Source: Eutrigla gurnardus
Lineage: Eukaryota; Chordata; Actinopteri; Perciformes; Triglidae
NCBI GenBank assembly: GCA_963514095.1
Contig: OY741279.1
Location: 2,473,338 to 2,537,337, forward strand
Length of the DNA: 64,000 nt
Direction: 5' to 3'
The notes below the pieces were generated by a model. It did not search any database and was not told the origin of the DNA. It was given only the letters and a program-made list of their open reading frames with translations. Shown one piece after another: positions 57,801-64,000 of the stretch. A program made the position numbers and the translations under genes. Position 1 is the first letter of the stretch; each line of letters opens with the position of its first letter.

Positions 57801-60800
57801 CGTTGTTGAGTTCTTCCAAGAAATTTGGCAGTGAATTGTTATTCAAGAACTGTGAGATTTGAGAGTGGAGGGGCGGAAGTGTTAGCATCTCAAGCATCAA
57901 GTTAATTATTTCTCCCAATAGATCCATATAATAGAATACTTCTACCACTGCCAAGACCACGACAGAGGTCAGAGGACACCCCTGAGTTAAATCCGTTTAC
58001 TTAACGCTCTCAAATCACAGAATCTGCACGTGGATGTGATTTGGTGTCAGAAACCGCCGGAGGAAGCTTACCTCAGACTGCATCAGCAGCTGCTGAACCT
58101 GTCTGAGGATGCAGTCGTTTCTCGCTTCTCTCCAGGAGCCGTCGGCCTCACAAACTATTATTTTTTTTCCCAGCTCGTTAGCTTCGCAGGGAGCTTCAGC
58201 CATGTCGCCTTCATTCCCAACACCGAAGACATCACTCTTACATAGAAATGAAGCTAGGGAGAAAGAAATACATTTGACTTTGACTGGAATTTCAGGTAAA
58301 CACATCTTGATTAATTCATCTGTAATATCAGTATCAACACTTACACTCAGTGGATACAGCCAGCGTTATGATTTCACTAAAACCTGGGTAGTTTTTCACC
58401 CGACAAGTAATGATCTCTTCCGTCATTGCACAGTTGATTGGAAACTGATGGGTGAGCTCATTTGTACCTAAACGCACAAAAAATCAACACTCAACTTGGG
58501 AAAAGACAACCAACATTTTGAGAATAACCTTTTGGTGCTTTATTTTGGTTTTCGGTCTTACCTTCAGTGGGAATGCCTATAAATTCAACCTCATAGGGGC
58601 TGCTGACGGAGCACCTCAGTAGCACTTCCCTCACTTCGTTGCACGGAACTGTTTGTGTGACTGGTGACACAGTGATCACGGGTTTCTCTTTTAGTTTAAA
58701 TTCTCCGTTGGATCTCTGTCTGAAAGCCGACCCGTCTGCCCTTTTCAACCTGCATTCATAAAGGCCTGAAATAAAAGGTGAAATATATATGGGATGACGT
58801 TGAGTTATAAGGAAAGGAACAACCTGAATTAGCAGGTTAAGTTACAGTGGAAGCAACAATATACTACAATTCAAATATTTCCTGCTGTAAGCTTTGACTT
58901 TGATGATTCAAATGTCTCACATTTTGTCTTGTGACAAAGTCTGTCATTGTTTCATGATGGGATCCCATCATTTTGCATTCATTCATCAGAATATAGTTAG
59001 TTATACATACATGTAAATAGTAAACTTGCTTCCAAACACCCAATCAAATCTCTTAATTTACTATTTGACTTTCTCATCGTTCCCCCGCTGGCTGAGAGAA
59101 AAAATTAATATTTCTGAGATTTCTCCAGAAAGGCATTTCATTTAAAATAACAGCAACATTATTTTCAGCCGTCATATATCTGGGACCTGACAAGATGTAC
59201 AAAGCAGTAATAGTGGTTATTTCAGCCAGTATGGATGAAACCTGGTTGGTGTATTTCTTACCATTGTCAGTGCTAAAAAAATGCAACACAGTTAGCGTTG
59301 CCCCTCCACTTGTAAACTTGAAATCGTGTTGATCATCTTCACGAAAGATTTTGCTGTCACGTCTCCACTCTGCCGTCCAGTCGGTACCAAAATTGAGATC
59401 CTCTGGTATCGGGCCACATGTCACAGTTACTTGATCTCCAAAGAGTACTTCAGGTGGGTCAAACGCTAAGGAAGTAGTGCCTTTAAGAAAACAGACACGG
59501 GTCAAATTTCATTCATTTATGCTAAATTAACAATATTCCTGATAGAAAAGCAGTGCTTATGTGACAGTTCAAACATTTTGTCTATATTTCCAGAATGGTC
59601 TTACTGTCGTATAGCAGTGGGTATATTTCCGACAGCTCTGTAAATATTCCTGCTTTTAGAGACTTAATTTGTGCTACAGGAAAAGAAGTTGCTGTTATCA
59701 CGTAGTCACAGATGGTGCTTCCACTCCTGTAATGCAAACAATTGTATTGGATTAAAATCCAATCACAAGCAGGTTTTTCAAATGATGTCCATATTATATC
59801 TGCACTGCAAACCACCATTCACTTACTCCAAAAACCTCTTAACCTCTTAACCATATATATAAGGATATTTGGATTAATGAAACAACTTGACTGGGGTAAG
59901 TTAGTGAAACATTTTTATATGGAGCCATTTGACTGTTTACATATTTAACATCTCCTAGTGGCCACTTCAGCCAAGTCAAAATACCCAGCAGCCTCTTGTA
60001 AACTGTATCAACACAGTGATTCATCCAGAAACAAGACTTAAAGGCCTTTGCACAGAGTCCGTTTGTTTCATCCGAAAACGTTGCACGTTAAAAAGTAAAT
60101 ACGACCTCACGTCATGTCAATCACGTTTGCTGACTGACTCTGAGACTTTCGTCTGTTTCTGGAACAGGTTGGATTTCCTGCGTTTCTCGAATCGGTCAAA
60201 AAGTGTTTTTAGAGTTTTAGGGTCCACCTCATCGCTCAAAGCAAGGTGCTGTACGACAAACAGGCCGAAGACTTGAGATGAAGGACAGCGCGATCGAGCG
60301 ATCGCCGAGCAGCTTGGGATCGGGAGACGTATTGCAGCCACTGTTCGGTTTGATCGTGGAGATTGATGGTCTTCTTTAGATCGGGATAGTTGCTCAGCTC
60401 CCTCACGACTAGATAAATCCGTTTATTGTAATTGTGCGGATTTTCAAATATATTTTAAAAAAATGCATCGGACATTTATTGGCAAAAAAACATCGGTATG
60501 CAAAGGCCTTAAGATTCTCCCGCCACGCTGGTGTGACTCTTCTGGTCCTACATAGACCAGTGATCTACGTTCCCATCATGTGCGACCTGATTTTAAGGAG
60601 GGTGAAATCAAAAAGAATCCCATTCGACTTACCGGAACACGACTGAGTCTATGGCTTTAAATGTCGAGATGTACGTCTCACTTTGTCTTTGTATCTGTGT
60701 TGAAACAGACAGACGTTCATTGCATCCACTTTCTGCCAACGATGAGTGGTAGAAGACAAAGGAAGACTTACGGAGTTGTACGTGTTTTGGTAAACGCTGT

Positions 60801-63681
60801 GATCTGGGTTGTTGAATGCAGAATCATAAGGCACGTCCATGGTAAACGAGAGTCTCGACACTGCAACGCAAACATCACAAACATCACAAAGAAGCCTTTC
60901 ATGTCATTGCATGGAGTTTTTAATTCTCTATATTTGATGTGTCATACCCTCCATCGGGGCGGTTGTCGGTGACGCTGTTGTTGGGGTTGCTGTTGTCATT
61001 GTCACTGGTGTGGTTTTCATCGTCACCGGGGTTGTTGTCATCGTCACCGGGGTTGTTGTCGTTGTGATTGTTGTATTCATCACCGGGGTTGTTGTCGTTG
61101 TGATTGTTGTTGTTGCCGTTGTTGTATTCATCACTGGGGTTGTTGTCATTGTTGTATTCATCACCGGGGTTGTTGTCGTTGTGATTGTTGTTGTTGCCGT
61201 TGTTGTATTCATCACCGGGGTTGTTGTCGTTGTGATTGTTGTTGTTGCCGTTGTTGTATTCATCACAGGGGTTGTTGTCATTGTTGTATTCATCACTGGG
61301 GTTGTTGTCATTGTTGTATTCATCACCGGGGTTGTTGTCATTGTTGTATTCATCACCGGGGTTGTTGCCGTTGTCATTGTTGTATTTATCACCGGGGTTG
61401 TTGTCATTGTTGTATTCATCACTGGGGTTGTTGTCATTGTTGAAATCATCACCGGGGTTGTTGTCATTGTTGTATTCATCACCGGGGTTGTTGTCATTGT
61501 TGTATTCATCACCGGGGTTGTTGTCATTGTTGTATTCATCACCGGGGTTGTTGTCGTGGTTGTATTCATCACCGGGGTTGTTGTCATTGTTGTATTCATC
61601 ACTGGGGTTGTTGTCATTGTTGTATTCATCACCGGGGTTGTTGTCATTGTTGTATTCATCACTGGGGTTGTTGCCGTTGTCATTGTTGTATTTGTCACCG
61701 GGGTTGCTGCCGTTGTCACTGTAAAAAAAACAAAACTATAATTCATTATTAACAAATGCTAATTGTCTTCATCTTCTACAGACTGTTGAACTTTATCAAA
61801 ACAAAATAAATAAAATAAAAAGCCATACCAGGCGGGGTCGGACATTGGGTGACACCTGTAGGGCAACATTGGAGGTTAAATTGTTACATCGTAATTTTCT
61901 GTTTATGGAAATCATATTTAATTATAATTAACTTGAGAATGCACAGTCAATGCTTACTTGTGATTGGTTCACAGAACTCTCCACCAGGGGGCAGTGCATT
62001 AATGCACCCACAGGTTTGACTGGTGGCATTACTGCAGGCACCGTAGATGTCACACTTGTCACATGACCAAGCAAACTGCTGCTGACACTCACACTGGAGT
62101 CCTCCGGAGGAGTTCGGAAAGCACACTGTGAAAGAAAAGCATAGAAAATAAATCCAACTCTCGTCAGATAAAAACGGCATTAAATCAGGGAGCAAATAAA
62201 AGTCCTTACCTGTGGTGATATTTAGGTCCAGTACTTTTAAAGAAGGAGAGACTGTGTAGGGTAACAGATAATCCAGAATTATCCTATATTGATCAATGAG
62301 TTGTGGCAGCTCCCTGAAGGCTTGGATACGTAATTCCAGGACTATCTCCATGTCCACCGGGTCTGGGGACGAGAACCCATCACGCAAATGTAATCAGCAG
62401 TCATCATCGCAGTCGTGTGGATTATTATCAAGTGTTGCCCATGTTAAATGTTTAGGACTTTCCCAGCAGGTGTTTGACATACAGTGTGTCTCTCCGAACT
62501 CGGGCTATTGTTGGAGTAATCAATTAACCTACGAATTTGAGCATTTATAGCAAATATAATTTGAATATTGAAAAAATATGGAATGTAATTTGAATAGTAT
62601 TATGGAGGAAAGTTGGCCGTTTCGACTCCAAACCGCGGAAAGAACCGTATGGCTAGTTTACGTTGCTAGTTGCCAATCTTCAGCAACACAGACTTTCGAT
62701 CTCTACATTTCCAAACCTGTCTTGCTGTATTTTTAAGAAACGGTCACAAGATCCAATCTGTTGGTTATTTCAAGGATCAATGGGTTTTTATCCGGATGAT
62801 AGTATGATAGTCGACTATTAGAAGGAGCCTGATTTGACTGCCATGGGATCGGGATGGACTGGCCATCGGGACGTTCGGGAGGTTTCCCGACCCGGCCGGA
62901 GAAGATGAGATAAAAAAACAAAAAACAGAGACTTTTATGGAGCTTTCCCATCCGCCCGTGGTGCCTCCATCCTGGACACGGGTGAGCCCACGACCCGCTG
63001 ATCCCCCCTGGAGCTCCTGACTTTTATGGAGCTTTTTTCATGCTTTTTGATGATCAGTCAACTATAGGCAAGACTTGACCAATCAGATTCAACGATACAC
63101 ATCTCAGTGTGAAAGCAGGCCTACGTGTCAGACTGGCGATGGGCTGACAGTACTGGCTGTCAGGTGGGAGGGCCTGAATGCATCCACACGTGTCACGGAC
63201 GATGGCGTCGCAGGCGTCGTGGGTGATGCAGGTGTTATACGACCAAGCGTAGCCCTCCTCACACCTGCACTGGTACGCAGCCATGTTTGGGGAACACACT
63301 GGGAGAAGAGACAGCAGCACATAAAAGGTTGACAGGTGGAATTAAATATATAAAATATATAAAATGGGGCAACAGCAAGGAAACGAGCTTCTACCTGTTG
63401 TGGTGACGATGCTGGATATTAAGGTAGTGTTTCTGACCAGGAGAGGATAACTGAGGCTGCTCAACAGCGTTTGGAGACTCTCCAAGTCAGAGATGTTGAC
63501 AACAACTTCGATGACATAATCAGAGGAAAGGAGGGTAGCTGGGAAGACATGAAGCAGACGTAACAGTCTTTACTTTGGTGACAAGAAAAAGGACGGACAC
63601 TAGCTTCCTGCTGTGGAAACGTGACTCACCAACTCGTTTCTCTCTGACGTGAGCGTGCAATGCTTTTGTACCCAGCAATTC
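54849..63681 (-). CDS. adgrf5: Adhesion GPCR, subfamily F (ADGRF5-like), copy 2, 5' end outside window
   Basis: Exons in transcript order: 63681-63630, 63538-63395, 63298-63134, 62362-62210, 62125-61958, 61855-61829, 61718-60948, 60860-60772, 60694-60633, 59726-59605, 59480-59262, 58765-58562, 58467-58345, 58253-58072, 57981-57685, 57420-56038, 55949-55908, 55559-55509, 55418-55358 and 54934-54849. They total 4401 nt, 1466 aa, all GT-AG and in phase; the signal-peptide exon must lie beyond 64000. Order: a furin-like REKR (residues 13-16); two tandem Cys-rich modules (about 18-120 and 121-227, each ending CGCIQALPP or CGCINALPP); a Thr-rich mucin-like repeat (about 237-493); SEA (about 494-584); Ig-like domains (about 585-765); HormR (about 767-827); GAIN; GPS (CVFWN...CNCNHLTSFSILM, predicted cut L1121/T1122); 7TM. 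The Ser-rich tail ends GYNANHLQSSSGSGQ then HSFLNT, like ADGRF5 tails. The symbol follows architecture, tail and synteny. Confidence 0.88.
57464..57600. repeat. hAT-like miniature element remnant
   Basis: TAGGGGTGTAACGATAATATC opens an AT-rich stretch with repeated CGATA words in a GPCR intron. It is one recognisable end of the same kind as at 42300; the other end is unclear. Confidence 0.35.
60042..60509. mobile_element. Non-autonomous PIF/Harbinger-like element in a GPCR intron
   Basis: Ends AGGCCTTTGCA and, read inward from the right, AGGCCTTTGCA are perfect over 11 bases and flanked by TAA on both sides (60039-60041 and 60510-60512). The body is 468 bp without a transposase frame and contains GATCG palindromic words (CGCGATCGAGCGATCG). 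It sits between the SEA exons 60633-60694 and 59605-59726. Confidence 0.7.
60990..61718 (-). repeat. Coding minisatellite: 27-bp unit encoding TTTPVMNTTM repeats
   Basis: Within exon 60948-61718. The usual unit is 27 bp (nine residues, TTPVMNTTM), with longer variants that insert ATTTITTT. About 18 copies carry N-T-T, an N-glycosylation sequon, and threonine makes up more than half of the residues, so dense O-glycosylation is expected. The antisense frame is a hydrophobic artefact. Confidence 0.93.
61979..61992 (+). promoter_or_regulatory. CTCF consensus-like site inside a coding exon
   Basis: CCACCAGGGGGCAG fits CCASYAGRKGGCRS completely, but it lies in the GPCR exon coding ALPPGG, so coding constraint may explain it. 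Confidence 0.25.
62363..63133. other. GPCR intron with palindromic GC-rich patch
   Basis: Intron between the two Cys-rich modules. Around 62845-62910, GGGATCGGGATGGACTGGCC and GGGAGGTTTCCCGACC form short palindromes, probably part of an unclassified repeat. No exon was recognised. Confidence 0.4.
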
Positions 63682-64000
63682 CTGGAAAATCAAGGTCCAC
63701 CTGATTAGTTCAGTTGCACTTGTTTGCCTACGTAAAACGGATAACGGATCCACACCACATGAATGTATGTCATGTTTAGTCAGGGACCATGTACATAACT
63801 ACTGGGACACAAAGATATTATCTGGGACAATTCCAGGACAGTGAAAGTCAAAGCAAACTTTGAAGGTATTTGCAAAGTCATTAAATATGAGTATCAAGAC
63901 GTCAGGCCCGCCACATGTTTTTTTTAGTAAATGGCAAGAGGCCAAATTCTTCTCTTCTTCCAAACACATGCATTACATCGGCCTGCTGTACTGTATATGC
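63682..64000. other. Right edge, probably intron of GPCR copy 2
   Basis: No exon is supported. The transcript needs a further 5' exon (phase 0, encoding a signal peptide), which must lie beyond the window. Confidence 0.5.

Noticed and set aside
57961..57981. Acceptor CTTGGCAG near 57953 for the GAIN exon of GPCR copy 2
   Set aside because: Using it gives an immediate TAG in the required phase. The CTCAG acceptor before 57981 leaves an open frame of exactly 99 codons.
61010..61741. 243-aa plus-strand hydrophobic repeat protein (VVVIVVFITG units)
   Set aside because: Antisense of the Thr-rich coding minisatellite. The minus strand is the exon because it joins in phase to flanking receptor exons.

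Overview
This window is genomic DNA from a teleost fish. The compact multi-exon genes have vertebrate GT-AG introns. The repeats are typical of fish: L2-like LINE ends with a 'GTAAGTCGCTTTGGA' tail, tRNA-derived SINEs, and PIF/Harbinger, hAT and piggyBac-like miniature elements. Long (GT)n and (TA)n tracts are also present. Gene content is teleost: tandem meprin genes followed by expanded subfamily-F adhesion GPCRs. Species is not determinable; a percomorph is my guess.

Layout. 1-7.8 kb is gene-poor and repeat-rich. It holds three copies of an interspersed repeat whose core is a tandemly amplified 70-bp unit carrying a near-perfect CTCF consensus. 8.4-9.7 kb is the intronless coding region of mgat2 (Golgi N-glycan branching), behind a CpG-rich promoter with two CACGTGACC boxes. 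12.4-18.3 kb is brox (BRO1 domain, C-terminal CAAX), 12 coding exons, 410 aa. 20.6-22.4 kb is a FAM177 gene, probably fam177b because human FAM177B also neighbours BROX. 22.7 kb is a tRNA-Ser(GCU) on the minus strand. 24.2-27.9 kb and 29.5-35.5 kb are two tandem meprin-A-type astacin metalloproteases (astacin-MAM-MATH, the second with an EGF-like module). 35.5-41.7 kb is repeat-rich intergenic DNA (68-bp satellite, G-rich minisatellite, LINE fragment). 41.7-50.2 kb and 54.8-63.7 kb (the latter open at the right edge) are two minus-strand adhesion GPCRs of the ADGRF5 type (SEA, Ig-like, HormR, GAIN/GPS, 7TM).

MEP1A next to ADGRF5/ADGRF1 is also the human 6p12 arrangement, so the right half is a conserved neighbourhood expanded by tandem duplication on both sides. 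The multi-exon models were built by hand. All introns used are GT-AG and phase-consistent except one GC-AG candidate in the second meprin. Coding sums are divisible by three (brox 1233, FAM177 573, meprins 1809 and 2022, GPCRs 3030 and 4401 nt). I cannot verify expression.

Main points for a second look: the oriented arrays of CTCF-like sites with a 210-bp higher-order pattern; an inverted repeat pair inside brox bracketing four exons; a SINE that makes up most of the last brox intron; independent minisatellites in the same intron of both meprins; the GC donor and missing membrane anchor in the meprins; and a coding minisatellite in the second GPCR that adds an N-glycosylation sequon with most 9-residue repeats.
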